DNA of 64,000 nt from Hwanghaeella sp965227365 (GTDB lineage: Bacteria; Pseudomonadota; Alphaproteobacteria; UBA8366; Aestuariispiraceae), in contig NZ_OZ245754.1 of assembly GCF_965227365.1 (NCBI RefSeq), positions 744,001 to 808,000 of the forward strand, in the 5' to 3' direction. A program made the translations under genes and the position numbers. The first letter of the stretch is position 1. Every line of letters begins with the position of its first letter. A model generated the notes under the pieces. The model saw only the letters and a program-made list of their open reading frames with translations, searched no databases and had not been told where the DNA came from. Below, one piece after another: positions 25,909 to 33,970 of the stretch.

Positions 25909-26804
25909 AACTGATACTCCATGCCGTCCTGTGCGACGGACCAGCCGGCTGCCTCGATCTGCTTGCGTTCGTCGGAAGCCGGGTCGAGTGCCGGGTTCGT
26001 ATTGTTAATGTGGATGAATACCTTCCGGGCGATCTCCAGATCCTTCAGCGCGGCCATGGAGCCCGTCTCACCGGACATGGCCATATGGCCCATCCGCGCA
26101 CCGGTTTTTCGACCGACGCCTGTATGGATCATTTCGTCGTTTTCCCAAACGGTGCCATCGAACAGCAGTAGTTCGGCGCCTCGAACGCGTTCGGCGATTT
26201 TTTCCGTCACCTTGGCGCATCCGGGTATATAAAAGGCGGTCCTATCTCCTGCCGTCAGTTCCACGCCGACAGTCTGTTCTCCCTCCAGGTCGGTCACGAC
26301 GTCTTCCCCTTCCAGATAAAGCGGAACTTTACCCGGAACGGCAAACAAGGTGGCAGTCAGACCGGGAACGAGTTCGAACGGCGTGTCCAAAACAATTGGC
26401 CGGCGCGGCACCAAATCGGCATCCACTGCGGTGAAGATAGGGTTATCGGCGATGACGCTGTGGATCTCGGCCGTGGCGAAAAGCTGGAACGGCTGTTTCT
26501 CCCGCAGGGTAAGCAGCCCGGCGACATGATCGATGTCGCCGTTCGTGACGAGGACGCTCTTGATCGGCGATATGCGTGGTCCGGTCGGGTGCAGAGGCGG
26601 TGACGCCGCCAACTGGGTCCGGATATCTGGCGATGCATTCAGGATAGCCCAATCCGTTCCGTTCGCCGATACGGCGATCGAGGATTGGCTTTGCGGCGTC
26701 AGGTCGCCGCTGCGCGCACGAACGCAAAGCGGGCAACCGCAATTCCACTGGGGAAAGCCGCCGCCCGCTGCCGCGCCGAGAACAAGAATGCGGAGCTTAG
26801 ACAT
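25905..26804 (-). CDS. pqqB: PQQ biosynthesis protein PqqB
   Basis: A 299-residue MBL-fold protein beginning LRILVLGAAAGGGFPQWNC, the family signature, with C-G-C-x2-C (NCGCPLC) binding zinc near residue 22. NGDIDHVAGLL replaces the usual HxHxDH and LFDGTVWENDEMI is typical of the family. PqqB is thought to hydroxylate the Tyr ring of the cross-linked intermediate. It is translationally coupled to pqqC; a stem-loop separates it from pqqA. Confidence 0.96.
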   Translation of the reverse strand: MSKLRILVLGAAAGGGFPQWNCGCPLCVRARSGDLTPQSQSSIAVSANGTDWAILNASPDIRTQLAASPPLHPTGPRISPIKSVLVTNGDIDHVAGLLTLREKQPFQLFATAEIHSVIADNPIFTAVDADLVPRRPIVLDTPFELVPGLTATLFAVPGKVPLYLEGEDVVTDLEGEQTVGVELTAGDRTAFYIPGCAKVTEKIAERVRGAELLLFDGTVWENDEMIHTGVGRKTGARMGHMAMSGETGSMAALKDLEIARKVFIHINNTNPALDPASDERKQIEAAGWSVAQDGMEYQL

Positions 26805-26812
26805 AGTGCCGG

Positions 26813-26836
26813 CCCCGCTTTCTCAAAAACTCGGGG
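26813..26836 (-). other. Stem-loop between pqqA and pqqB
   Basis: On the minus strand CCCCG (26832-26836) pairs with CGGGG (26813-26817) across a loop rich in T and A. It stands directly after the pqqA stop. Comparable structures are known in methylotrophs, where pqqA message is far more abundant than the rest of the operon. The stem is short, so the call is tentative. Confidence 0.4.
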
Positions 26837-26842
26837 TAAAAG

Positions 26843-26935
26843 TTAGAACAGGTCGCCCTGATCATCGGCCGGGAAATACATGTTGATTTCCATGCCGCAG
26901 GTTACTTCTTCAATCTTCGGAGCAGTCCAGGCCAT
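26843..26935 (-). CDS. pqqA: PQQ precursor peptide PqqA
   Basis: A 30-residue peptide, MAWTAPKIEEVTCGMEINMY followed by FPADDQGDLF. E16 and Y20 are the Glu and Tyr that become the PQQ ring system (E-x3-Y). The start follows GGAGGG five bases upstream. It is the first gene of pqqABCDE; its position relative to pqqB, the conserved E-V-x-C-G-M-E core and the ending all match the family. The gene is short and easily missed by automatic calling. Confidence 0.97.
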   Translation of the reverse strand: MAWTAPKIEEVTCGMEINMYFPADDQGDLF

Positions 26936-27070
26936 TGTTCCCTCCATTTGCTCGATTAGTTTAGAAACATTCTGAACGCTCAATAGGCGTACGACCAACC
27001 CCATTACGAAGTCAATTTCAATTTCCTAATAAGATTCTAAGAGTCCTGCGGCCTGCGATTGTTACCAATC

Positions 27071-27098
27071 TTTACGGAAGTGCAATTTTGTGTATAAT
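27071..27098 (+). promoter_or_regulatory. Sigma-70-type promoter of the divergent peptidase gene
   Basis: TTTACG (27071-27076) and a perfect TATAAT (27093-27098) are 16 bases apart, 30 bases before the GTG start at 27128. The flanking 160 bases towards pqqA are AT-rich and must also hold the pqqA promoter on the other strand, which I could not define. Confidence 0.55.
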
Positions 27099-27127
27099 TG
27101 TGCGATGCAACGAAAAGGAATTTTGCG

Positions 27128-27769
27128 GTGCATCAAAATGTTATTTTTCAAAAAGGTATCATAGTATACGCGATTTCACTAATGTTGGTTTCAGCGTTGT
27201 TTTTGGCGATGACTCCAACAGCGTTTTCTGCGGAACGGATCATTCAAAGCGCCGCATTGCCGGTCAGCTTCTATGACCCAAAAGTACAAGGGCATGAAGA
27301 GCCGTTTCCTGGATACGCGGAACGGTGCGGCTTTCAGATCTTTTTGCAGTCCACCCGGCATGTCTCGCTGGCTGTGACCGCTGCCGACGGCAGCCAGATC
27401 ATTTTCATCGATCCGCTTCTGACCAAGCGCGGCAACGAATTCCACAAGGCGTTCCTGATCGCACATGAATGCGCCCATCACCGGCTGGGACACACTTCCA
27501 AGGAAGGGCTGAACAGCCGGTGGTCGTCGGGTCGCGCCGTGTCGGATCAGGAATTGAGCGCCGATTGCTGGGCGGCCGAAACATTGTCGCGAGCAGGCTT
27601 GCGGCAGTTCACCAATACGATGTCGCTGCGAATGCGGCGGTCTGGCCTGTTTTCTCCGGGCGGCGGTTACCCCGCCGGCGTGCAGCGCGCATCGATTATA
27701 CGGGAATGCGCGGCGAGTGGAGAAAGACAGTTTCTTGCGCGTAATGAAAGGACGTCGATCGTCAAGTGA
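27128..27769 (+). CDS. Secreted or membrane-anchored zinc metallopeptidase
   Basis: A 213-residue protein if started at GTG 27128, which has AAGGAA eight bases upstream; ATG 27098 would overlap the -10 element. The first 35 residues are a signal peptide or anchor (hydrophobic VYAISLMLVSALFLAM, then AFSAE). The zinc motif is in FLIAHECAHHRLGH (H-E-x-x-H), with the third ligand probably in SDQELSADCWAAE. The combination of HExxH and E-L-x-A-D-C resembles neutral zinc metallopeptidases of the YpfJ type. It is divergent from pqqA and unpaired with other genes. Its export makes a cytosolic role, such as trimming PqqA, less likely, but no other peptidase of the pqqF/G kind is in the window. Confidence 0.7.
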   Translation: MHQNVIFQKGIIVYAISLMLVSALFLAMTPTAFSAERIIQSAALPVSFYDPKVQGHEEPFPGYAERCGFQIFLQSTRHVSLAVTAADGSQIIFIDPLLTKRGNEFHKAFLIAHECAHHRLGHTSKEGLNSRWSSGRAVSDQELSADCWAAETLSRAGLRQFTNTMSLRMRRSGLFSPGGGYPAGVQRASIIRECAASGERQFLARNERTSIVK

Positions 27770-27929
27770 ATGGCTGCCCGAACACGCAGAATTCCGCGGG
27801 TTTTCGGTGGTGCCTCACAATTCTAGACTAAAGTCCTATCCTGCCCCCCAAGTGGTTTGAGTATATTCCGCGAACCGCCCATGATAAGGGCTGGGCCGCT
27901 ATTTGCGGATAACTTGCAGGGAGGTATGC

Positions 27930-29045
27930 ATGCGGACGCGCGCAGCTGTGGCTTTTCAAGCGGGCAAGCCACTTGAAGTCATCGACGTCAATTTGGAAGG
28001 ACCGAAGGCCGGCGAAGTTCTGGTCGAGGTCAAGGCGACCGGCATCTGCCATACGGATGAATTCACCCTGTCCGGGGCGGACCCGGAAGGCGCTTTCCCG
28101 GCGATCCTGGGTCATGAAGGGGCGGGCGTCGTCGTCGATGTCGGTCCCGGTGTTACGTCGCTGAAAAAGGGCGACCATGTCATTCCGCTCTATACTCCGG
28201 AATGCCGCGAATGTGACTATTGCCTCAACCCGAAGACCAACCTCTGCCAGGCCATTCGCTCCACGCAGGGCCAGGGCGTGATGCCGGACGGTACCTCGCG
28301 TTTCTCGACGCTCGATGGTGATCCCATTCTGCATTACATGGGTTGTTCGACATTCTCGAATTACACGGTCCTGCCGGAAATCGCGCTTGCCAAGGTTCGG
28401 GAGGACGCGCCCTTCGACAAGATCTGTTACATCGGGTGCGGTGTTACGACAGGCATCGGTGCCGTGGTCAACACGGCCAAGGTCGAGGCCGGATCGAACT
28501 GCGTCGTCTTCGGTCTGGGCGGTATCGGTTTGAACGTCATTCAGGGCCTGTCGCGGATTGCCGCTGCCGACATCATCGTCGGGGTCGACGTCAATCCGGC
28601 GAAGAAGGAAATGGCCGAGAAGTTCGGCATGACCCATTTCGTCAACCCGAACGAAGTCGAAGGTGATCTCGTCGCCCATCTGGTGGAAATCACCAAAGGC
28701 GGCGCCGATTATTCCTTCGACGCCACCGGGAATGTGAACGTCATGCGTACGGCGTTGGAATGCTGCCATAAGGGCTGGGGCGAGTCGGTCATCATCGGCG
28801 TTGCCGCGGCGGGTGCGGAAATTTCGACGCGTCCGTTCCAGTTGGTGACAGGGCGTGTATGGCGCGGCACCGCTTTCGGCGGCGCCCGTGGCCGGACCGA
28901 TGTGCCGAAGATCGTTGACTGGTATATGGACGGGAAGATCGAAATCGATCCGATGATCACCCACACCATGCCGCTGGACGATATCAACAAGGGCTTCGAC
29001 CTCATGCATGCCGGCGAATCCATTCGTGCGGTCGTGACGTATTGA
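27930..29045 (+). CDS. frmA: S-(hydroxymethyl)glutathione dehydrogenase (class III alcohol dehydrogenase)
   Basis: A 371-residue zinc- and NAD-dependent medium-chain dehydrogenase. Catalytic zinc ligands include C40 and H62; structural zinc Cys are C92, C95, C98 and C106 in PECRECDYC and LC. The nucleotide fold is GLGGIGLNVIQG near residue 195. It oxidises the glutathione adduct of formaldehyde to S-formylglutathione. The start at ATG 27930 follows AGGGAGG; an upstream in-frame ATG at 27903 has no ribosome site. Genes for the next hydrolytic step and the adduct-forming step follow, so the pathway for formaldehyde from methanol is complete. The symbol flhA/adhI is used for the same enzyme in other alphaproteobacteria. 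Confidence 0.96.
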   Translation: MRTRAAVAFQAGKPLEVIDVNLEGPKAGEVLVEVKATGICHTDEFTLSGADPEGAFPAILGHEGAGVVVDVGPGVTSLKKGDHVIPLYTPECRECDYCLNPKTNLCQAIRSTQGQGVMPDGTSRFSTLDGDPILHYMGCSTFSNYTVLPEIALAKVREDAPFDKICYIGCGVTTGIGAVVNTAKVEAGSNCVVFGLGGIGLNVIQGLSRIAAADIIVGVDVNPAKKEMAEKFGMTHFVNPNEVEGDLVAHLVEITKGGADYSFDATGNVNVMRTALECCHKGWGESVIIGVAAAGAEISTRPFQLVTGRVWRGTAFGGARGRTDVPKIVDWYMDGKIEIDPMITHTMPLDDINKGFDLMHAGESIRAVVTY

Positions 29046-29052
29046 TCCAGTC

Positions 29053-29082
29053 GGGCGGCCGTCCGGCAAAGGATGGCCGCCC
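29053..29082 (+). other. Intercistronic hairpin after frmA
   Basis: GGGCGGCC (29053-29060) pairs with GGCCGCCC (29075-29082), extended inward by GTCC/GGAT. A weak ATTCTTG follows, so it may attenuate or stabilise rather than fully terminate. Confidence 0.55.
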
Positions 29083-29108
29083 ATTCTTGAAATTGTGGAG
29101 TGGGAAGG

Positions 29109-29510
29109 ATGGCACAGATCACCCGAAGCGTTTCCGTCAAGGCATCGCCCGAGACCGTGTGGGCGGTCATCGGCGGCTTTCAGGCACTGCCCGAATGGCA
29201 TCCTGCGGCGGAAGGCTCGGCCAAGGAGATGGTCGATGGTGTGGAACACCGCCGGCTAAGCTTGGCCGGTGGCGGTGAGATCCTGGAGAAGGCGCTCGGC
29301 TCGGACGGCATGTCCTATGGATACGAGATCGTCGAATCCCCTCTCCCCGTGAAGAACTACCGGTCGATATTGAGCGTTGTCGGAACCGATCAGGGCTCGG
29401 TGGTGGTCTGGTCGTCCACCTTCGACCCGCTTGCCGAAACGGCGTCGGGCGTCGTGGCGGGTATCTATGAAGCGGGTCTCGGTACGCTGACCAGTCGGTT
29501 TGGAAGTTGA
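29109..29510 (+). CDS. SRPBCC (MxaD-like) family protein
   Basis: A 133-residue cytosolic START/Bet v 1-fold protein. The beginning ITRSVSVKASPETVWAVIGG followed by LPEWHPA is the standard opening of the family, and EAGLGTLTSRFG the closing helix. No signal peptide is seen, unlike the related protein at 36351-36890. MxaD-like proteins accompany methanol dehydrogenase clusters, and one such protein was reported to aid methanol dehydrogenase-cytochrome interaction. Here it sits between frmA and frmB. ATG 29109 is preceded by GGAG; GTG 29100 is in frame but less likely. Confidence 0.75.
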   Translation: MAQITRSVSVKASPETVWAVIGGFQALPEWHPAAEGSAKEMVDGVEHRRLSLAGGGEILEKALGSDGMSYGYEIVESPLPVKNYRSILSVVGTDQGSVVVWSSTFDPLAETASGVVAGIYEAGLGTLTSRFGS

Positions 29511-29514
29511 TCCC

Positions 29515-29558
29515 GGAACCCCTGCCGTCAGGCTTCGGGGTTCCTTGTTTCTGTTTTT
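29515..29558 (+). terminator. Rho-independent terminator after the SRPBCC gene
   Basis: GGAACCCC (29515-29522) pairs with GGGGTTCC (29537-29544), and GCC/GGC inside lengthens the stem. The tail TTGTTTCTGTTTTT gives a strong T-rich run. It ends the frmA transcript before frmB. Confidence 0.85.
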
Positions 29559-29600
29559 GTAATGTGACATCTAGTGATTTTGAGCAGGGGGGTGCAGCCG

Positions 29601-30431
29601 ATGGAGACGATCTCGGAGAATGCCAGTTTCGGCGGAGTCCAAGGCGTCTATAAGCATAAGTCGGCCAGTTGCGCCTGTGACATGACCTTTGCGGTCTACC
29701 TGCCGCCGCAAGCCAAGCTGGGGCCCGTGCCTTGCCTCTGGTACCTGTCGGGCCTGACCTGCACGCATGAGAACGCGATGACCAAGGCAGGGCTGCAGGA
29801 ACACGCCGCGCGTCGCGGCATCGCAGTCGTGTTCCCGGATACGTCTCCCCGCGGCGACGATGTCGCTGATGACGAGGCGTACGACCTCGGCAAGGGGGCG
29901 GGTTTCTATGTGAATGCGACGCAGGATCCATGGGCACCGCATTTCCAGATGTACGACTACATCAAGACCGAACTCAGAAATCTCGTGCAATCCGAGTTTC
30001 CGGTGCTGGAGGGGCGGCACGGCGTTACCGGCCACTCGATGGGCGGGCATGGGGCCATCACCCTGGCTCTGGGTAATCCAGGTCTCTACGCATCGCTTTC
30101 CGCCTTCGCGCCGATCGCGAATCCCACGGCATCCGATTGGGGACGGAAGCAACTCGGCGCCTATCTCGGCTCCGACGAGAGCAAGTGGACCGACCACGAT
30201 TCGTCGTTGCTGGTGCGGGCACGCGGTTGGGAAGGCGGCATCCTCGTCGACCAGGGTGCGTCGGATCAGTTCCTCGATTTGTTGAAGCCCGAGGCGTTGG
30301 CGAATGCCCTGGCTGAAACGAGGACTGCATCGGTATTCCGTATGCAGCCCGGTTACGATCACAGCTATTTCTTTGTCGCCAGTTTTGGGCGGGATCATGT
30401 GGACTGGCACGCCGATCGTCTAACGGCCTAG
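29601..30431 (+). CDS. frmB: S-formylglutathione hydrolase
   Basis: A 276-residue esterase-D family alpha/beta hydrolase. The nucleophile Ser lies in GHSMGGHG near residue 147; LSGLTCTHENA near 50 is a family marker; the catalytic Asp and His are expected in DQGASDQF and GYDHSYFF. It cleaves S-formylglutathione to formate and glutathione, following frmA. ATG 29601 has a G-rich ribosome site nine bases upstream. A terminator directly upstream implies its own promoter. The symbol fghA is used for the same enzyme. Confidence 0.96.
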   Translation: METISENASFGGVQGVYKHKSASCACDMTFAVYLPPQAKLGPVPCLWYLSGLTCTHENAMTKAGLQEHAARRGIAVVFPDTSPRGDDVADDEAYDLGKGAGFYVNATQDPWAPHFQMYDYIKTELRNLVQSEFPVLEGRHGVTGHSMGGHGAITLALGNPGLYASLSAFAPIANPTASDWGRKQLGAYLGSDESKWTDHDSSLLVRARGWEGGILVDQGASDQFLDLLKPEALANALAETRTASVFRMQPGYDHSYFFVASFGRDHVDWHADRLTA

Positions 30432-30541
30432 GCCACTTTTCCCGTCCAAGATTAGGGCGGGATCGCAGCAATAAAATTCATGCGGCCTTCTGCCCTGTAT
30501 GTGAAGTAAATCTAAAAAACCATACAAAATGGGAGGTTATT

Positions 30542-31117
30542 ATGAGTGGTGTAAAAATCCATCCGAGCGTGGACGGCGGTTTGAAACCTGCTGCTCCCGG
30601 TTTCTCCGGCGGCACGCTGACCTGTAAATGCGCGACCGATCCCGTAAAGGTCTCCATCGGTTCTCAATGCGCACACAACCACGTTTGCGGCTGCACGAAG
30701 TGCTGGAAACCGGCAGGGGCCGTCTTCTCGCAGGTGGCGGTCGTGCCAAGGGACCAGGTTGCGGTCTCCGCCAACGGTCACAAACTGGCGGTCGTCGACC
30801 CGTCCGCGGCAATCCAGCGCCATGCGTGCAAGGAGTGCGGCGCCCATATGTACGGACGCATCGAGAACCAGGGTCATCCCTTCTATGGATTGGACTTCAT
30901 CCATACGGAGCTTTCGAACGACGCCGGCTGGGCGCCGCCCGAATTCGCGGCATTCGTGTCGTCGGTCATCGAGTCAGGAACCGATCCCAGCCAGATGGAC
31001 GGCATTCGCGCCCGCCTGAAGGAATTGGGGCTGGAACCCTACGATTGCCTTTCACCGCCTTTGATGGATGCCATCGCGACGCATGTGGCGAAGGCGAGCG
31101 GTGCCTTGCCGTCCTAG
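30542..31117 (+). CDS. gfa: Glutathione-dependent formaldehyde-activating enzyme (Gfa)
   Basis: A 191-residue zinc protein of the Gfa family. Zinc Cys pairs are visible as C28-K-C30, C49-G-C51-x2-C54, and later C-K-E-C in RHACKECGAH. It accelerates formation of S-hydroxymethylglutathione from formaldehyde and glutathione, the substrate of FrmA. Length and motifs match the Paracoccus enzyme. Start ATG 30542 follows GGGAGG. It completes, with frmA and frmB, the glutathione route from formaldehyde to formate. Confidence 0.94.
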   Translation: MSGVKIHPSVDGGLKPAAPGFSGGTLTCKCATDPVKVSIGSQCAHNHVCGCTKCWKPAGAVFSQVAVVPRDQVAVSANGHKLAVVDPSAAIQRHACKECGAHMYGRIENQGHPFYGLDFIHTELSNDAGWAPPEFAAFVSSVIESGTDPSQMDGIRARLKELGLEPYDCLSPPLMDAIATHVAKASGALPS

Positions 31118-31526
31118 GGCAAGAAGCACCGGCCGTGCGGCGGTTGCACAACCGGGGCAGGCGATCCTGATCCGGTGTGGTCCGTGCGCGTCCTGCGGTT
31201 GAATTGACGTCGTCCGACGGAATGACTTGGCGGCAAACGGGACGCTTGATTCCGCGCGCCGCCAAGCCCTTTCCGTTGGCCGCGCACGGCAACCGGAGAG
31301 CGCGGAAATCGGCATACTACTTTCGGCTCATCGCGGCCTATTCCGCTTGACCCAAAAAGGCTCCAGCGGATTTTATTAAGAACCAAATAAAAGCGAAGGG
31401 CGGTTTACGTCCCAAGCAACAGAACCTCGGGGGCACGGGTTGTGCCCGCGGGTTTGCTGGTCCGGTTCCGGGTCGAAACGGCCCAAAACCATACCGGCAA
31501 TCGGTGTAACCGACGGGAGGAATCCA
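31118..31526 (+). promoter_or_regulatory. xoxF upstream region with promoter candidate and inverted repeats
   Basis: This 409-base stretch carries no convincing gene. It contains CGGTTG-CA-CAACCG (31141-31154), an eight-base inverted repeat TTGGCGGC/GCCGCCAA (31227-31234 and 31258-31265), and a sigma-70-like promoter TTGACC (31347-31352)-N18-TTTTAT (31371-31376). Downstream, GGGCAC/GTGCCC (31431-31436 and 31442-31447) forms a leader hairpin, and GGGAGG at 31515-31520 is the xoxF ribosome site. The promoter would give a leader of roughly 140 bases. Confidence 0.5.
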
Positions 31527-33329
31527 ATGAGAAAAATCCTATTGGGCGCGGCCGCGGCCTTGCTCGCCAGTACCGGGATGTCCATGGCGAATGACAGCGT
31601 CATGTCCGGTACGAAAAACCCAAATGGTTGGGTTATTCAAACGGGAGACTATGCGAATACCCGACATTCCAAACTTTCGCAGATCAACAAGAACAATGTC
31701 GGCGATCTACAGGTCGCATGGACGTTCTCGACGGGCGTGCTGCGCGGCCATGAAGGGTCGCCGCTGGTTGTCGGCGACACGATGTATGTCCATACACCGT
31801 TCCCGAACATCGTGTACGCGCTGGATTTGAACAATCATGGCGCCATCAAGTGGAAATACGAGCCGAAGCAGGATCCGGACGTCATTCCGGTGATGTGCTG
31901 CGACACGGTCAACCGTGGCCTGGCCTTTGCGAACGGCATGGTATTCCTGCATCAGGCGGACACGACCGTTGTCGCGCTTGACGCGAAGTCCGGCCAGGTT
32001 CGCTGGTCCGCCGTCAACGGCGATCCGTCGAAGGGTGAAACGAACACGGCGACCGTTCTTCCGGTGAAGGACAAGGTCATCGTCGGTATTTCCGGCGGTG
32101 AATTTGGCGTGCAGTCCCACGTCACGGCCTACAATATCGAAACCGGCGAACGCGTCTGGCGCGCCTATTCCATGGGCCCGGATGAGCAGATCCTCATGGA
32201 TCCGCAAAAGACCACCCATCTGGGTAAGCCGGTCGGCAAGGACTCGGGCCTGAACACCTGGGAAGGTGATCAGTGGAAGATTGGCGGCGGCGCCACCTGG
32301 GGCTGGTACTCCTATGACCCGGAAGCCGATCTCTTCTATTACGGCACGGGCAACCCGTCGACCTGGAACCCGGCACAGCGCCCGGGTGACAACCGTTGGT
32401 CCATGACGATCATGGCCCGCGATCCGGATGACGGCATGGCCAAGTGGGTCTATCAGATGACCCCGCATGACGAGTGGGACTACGACGGCATCAATGAAAT
32501 GATCCTCACGGAGCAGGAAATTGATGGCAAGATGCGCAAGCTTCTGACCCACTTCGACCGGAACGGTTTCGGCTACACGCTGGATCGTATCACCGGTGAA
32601 CTGCTGGTCGCTGAAAAGTTCGATCCGGTGGTGAACTGGGCGACACATGTCGAAATGGACAAGAACTCGCCGCAATACGGCCGTCCGCAAGTCGTTTCCA
32701 AGTACTCGACCGAGCAGAACGGTGAAGACGTCAACACGACCGGCGTCTGCCCGGCCGCGTTGGGAACGAAGGACCAGCAGCCGGCTGCCTACAGCCCGCG
32801 TACGGAACTGTTCTACGTGCCGACCAACCATGTCTGCATGGATTACGAGCCGTTCCGTGTCAGCTATACGGCCGGTCAGCCCTATGTCGGTGCGACCCTG
32901 TCGATGTACCCGGCCCCGAATTCGCATGGTGGCATGGGTAACTTCATCGCCTGGGACGGTAAGAAAGGTGAAATCGTCTGGTCGATCCCGGAACAGTTCT
33001 CTGTCTGGTCGGGTGCTATGTCGACCGATGGCGACGTCGTCTTCTACGGCACGCTGGAAGGTTTCCTGAAGGCCGTCGACGCCCATACCGGTGAGGAACT
33101 GTACAAGTTCAAGACACCGTCGGGCATCATCGGCAACGTCATGACCTATGCCCATAACGGCAAACAGTATGTTGCCGTGCTGTCGGGTGTCGGCGGTTGG
33201 GCCGGTATCGGTCTGGCGGCCGGTCTGACCAACCCGAATGACGGTCTCGGTGCGGTGGGTGGCTATGCCGCGCTGAGCAACTACACCGCGCTCGGTGGTC
33301 AGCTGACGGTATTCGCGCTTCCGGACTAA
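31527..33329 (+). CDS. xoxF: Lanthanide-dependent methanol dehydrogenase XoxF
   Basis: A 600-residue PQQ beta-propeller enzyme with a Sec leader ending near SMAND. The vicinal disulfide Cys pair is C124-C125 in VMCCDTVNRG. The active-site segment PHDEWDYDG (313-321) has D318 as catalytic base and D320 two residues later; calcium-dependent MxaF has Ala there, and Asp marks a rare-earth enzyme. Propeller W-motifs repeat throughout. It oxidises methanol to formaldehyde (or further) in the periplasm, passing electrons to XoxG. No mxaI small subunit is present. The clade looks like XoxF5, from memory of sequences. ATG 31527 follows GGGAGG. Confidence 0.97.
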   Translation: MRKILLGAAAALLASTGMSMANDSVMSGTKNPNGWVIQTGDYANTRHSKLSQINKNNVGDLQVAWTFSTGVLRGHEGSPLVVGDTMYVHTPFPNIVYALDLNNHGAIKWKYEPKQDPDVIPVMCCDTVNRGLAFANGMVFLHQADTTVVALDAKSGQVRWSAVNGDPSKGETNTATVLPVKDKVIVGISGGEFGVQSHVTAYNIETGERVWRAYSMGPDEQILMDPQKTTHLGKPVGKDSGLNTWEGDQWKIGGGATWGWYSYDPEADLFYYGTGNPSTWNPAQRPGDNRWSMTIMARDPDDGMAKWVYQMTPHDEWDYDGINEMILTEQEIDGKMRKLLTHFDRNGFGYTLDRITGELLVAEKFDPVVNWATHVEMDKNSPQYGRPQVVSKYSTEQNGEDVNTTGVCPAALGTKDQQPAAYSPRTELFYVPTNHVCMDYEPFRVSYTAGQPYVGATLSMYPAPNSHGGMGNFIAWDGKKGEIVWSIPEQFSVWSGAMSTDGDVVFYGTLEGFLKAVDAHTGEELYKFKTPSGIIGNVMTYAHNGKQYVAVLSGVGGWAGIGLAAGLTNPNDGLGAVGGYAALSNYTALGGQLTVFALPD

Positions 33330-33369
33330 GGTCGCGCAACCGTCATACTAATTGCTAACAGCAACGGGG

Positions 33370-33397
33370 CCGGCGCGGAGTGTAATCTCCGCGCCGG
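33370..33397 (+). other. Strong hairpin between xoxF and xoxG
   Basis: CCGGCGCGGAG (33370-33380) pairs perfectly with CTCCGCGCCGG (33387-33397) around a TGTAAT loop. What follows is ACTCGTTATAAG, not a T-tract. It could protect the xoxF message or partly attenuate xoxG and later genes, so that the dehydrogenase is made in excess. Confidence 0.7.
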
Positions 33398-33457
33398 ACT
33401 CGTTATAAGAAGAAAAAAAACCAGTGCACTTCTGTTCAGGATGAGGGAACGAAAAGA

Positions 33458-33970
33458 ATGTCATTCAGCTTTTTCAGGCTCGGCGCCGCCATCGCGCTGC
33501 TGCTCGCCGCCGCAGGTACGGCACAGGCCGATAACATCACCGTAGCGTATGAGGAAGGGGGCAAGTACTTCACCGAGGATGATATCCCGACCTACAAGAT
33601 CGACGAGGATGGTACTGTCGATTGGCCGACCTATTCCGGTTTCCGCCGCTACCACGCCGAATGCCATGTTTGCCACGGCCCGGAAGGCGAAGGATCGACC
33701 TATGCGCCGGCGCTGAAGGTTTCCGCCATTGAGATGGACTACTACGACTTCGTCGATGTCGTGGTAAATGGCCGCAAGAAGATCAATGCCGCGCAAAATT
33801 CGGTGATGCCTGCTTTTGGCGAGAACCCGAACGTCATGTGTTATCTCAACGACATTTATGTCTATCTGAAGGCACGCGGGACGGATGCCGTTGCGCGCGG
33901 CCGTCCAAAGAAAAAAGAGCCGAAGAGCGACGAGATCAGAGAAGAAGAGAATGCTTGCCTCGGTCTGTAA
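33458..33970 (+). CDS. xoxG: Methanol-metabolism c-type cytochrome XoxG
   Basis: A 170-residue exported cytochrome with a signal peptide ending at AQAD and one haem site C69-H-V-C72-H73. The distal Met is probably in SVMPAFGENP. A Cys in NVMCYLNDIY and another in the C-terminal EENACLGL give four Cys in all, matching the family described as four-Cys methanol-related cytochromes. It accepts electrons from XoxF. The C-terminus is Lys/Glu-rich (RPKKKEPKSDE). The gene end overlaps the start of xoxJ by 20 bases. Confidence 0.92.
   Translation: MSFSFFRLGAAIALLLAAAGTAQADNITVAYEEGGKYFTEDDIPTYKIDEDGTVDWPTYSGFRRYHAECHVCHGPEGEGSTYAPALKVSAIEMDYYDFVDVVVNGRKKINAAQNSVMPAFGENPNVMCYLNDIYVYLKARGTDAVARGRPKKKEPKSDEIREEENACLGL

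Noticed and set aside
27828..29249. A 473-codon minus-strand open frame opposite frmA
   Set aside because: Same argument: frmA is certain and the antisense frame lacks any family pattern or ribosome site.
31707..33155. A 482-codon open frame opposite xoxF
   Set aside because: The plus strand encodes XoxF with all active-site motifs; the antisense frame shows no recognisable domain and has the composition of a shadow.
31527..33329. Calcium-type methanol dehydrogenase MxaF
   Set aside because: D320 is present at the position that is Ala in MxaF, and no mxaI follows.
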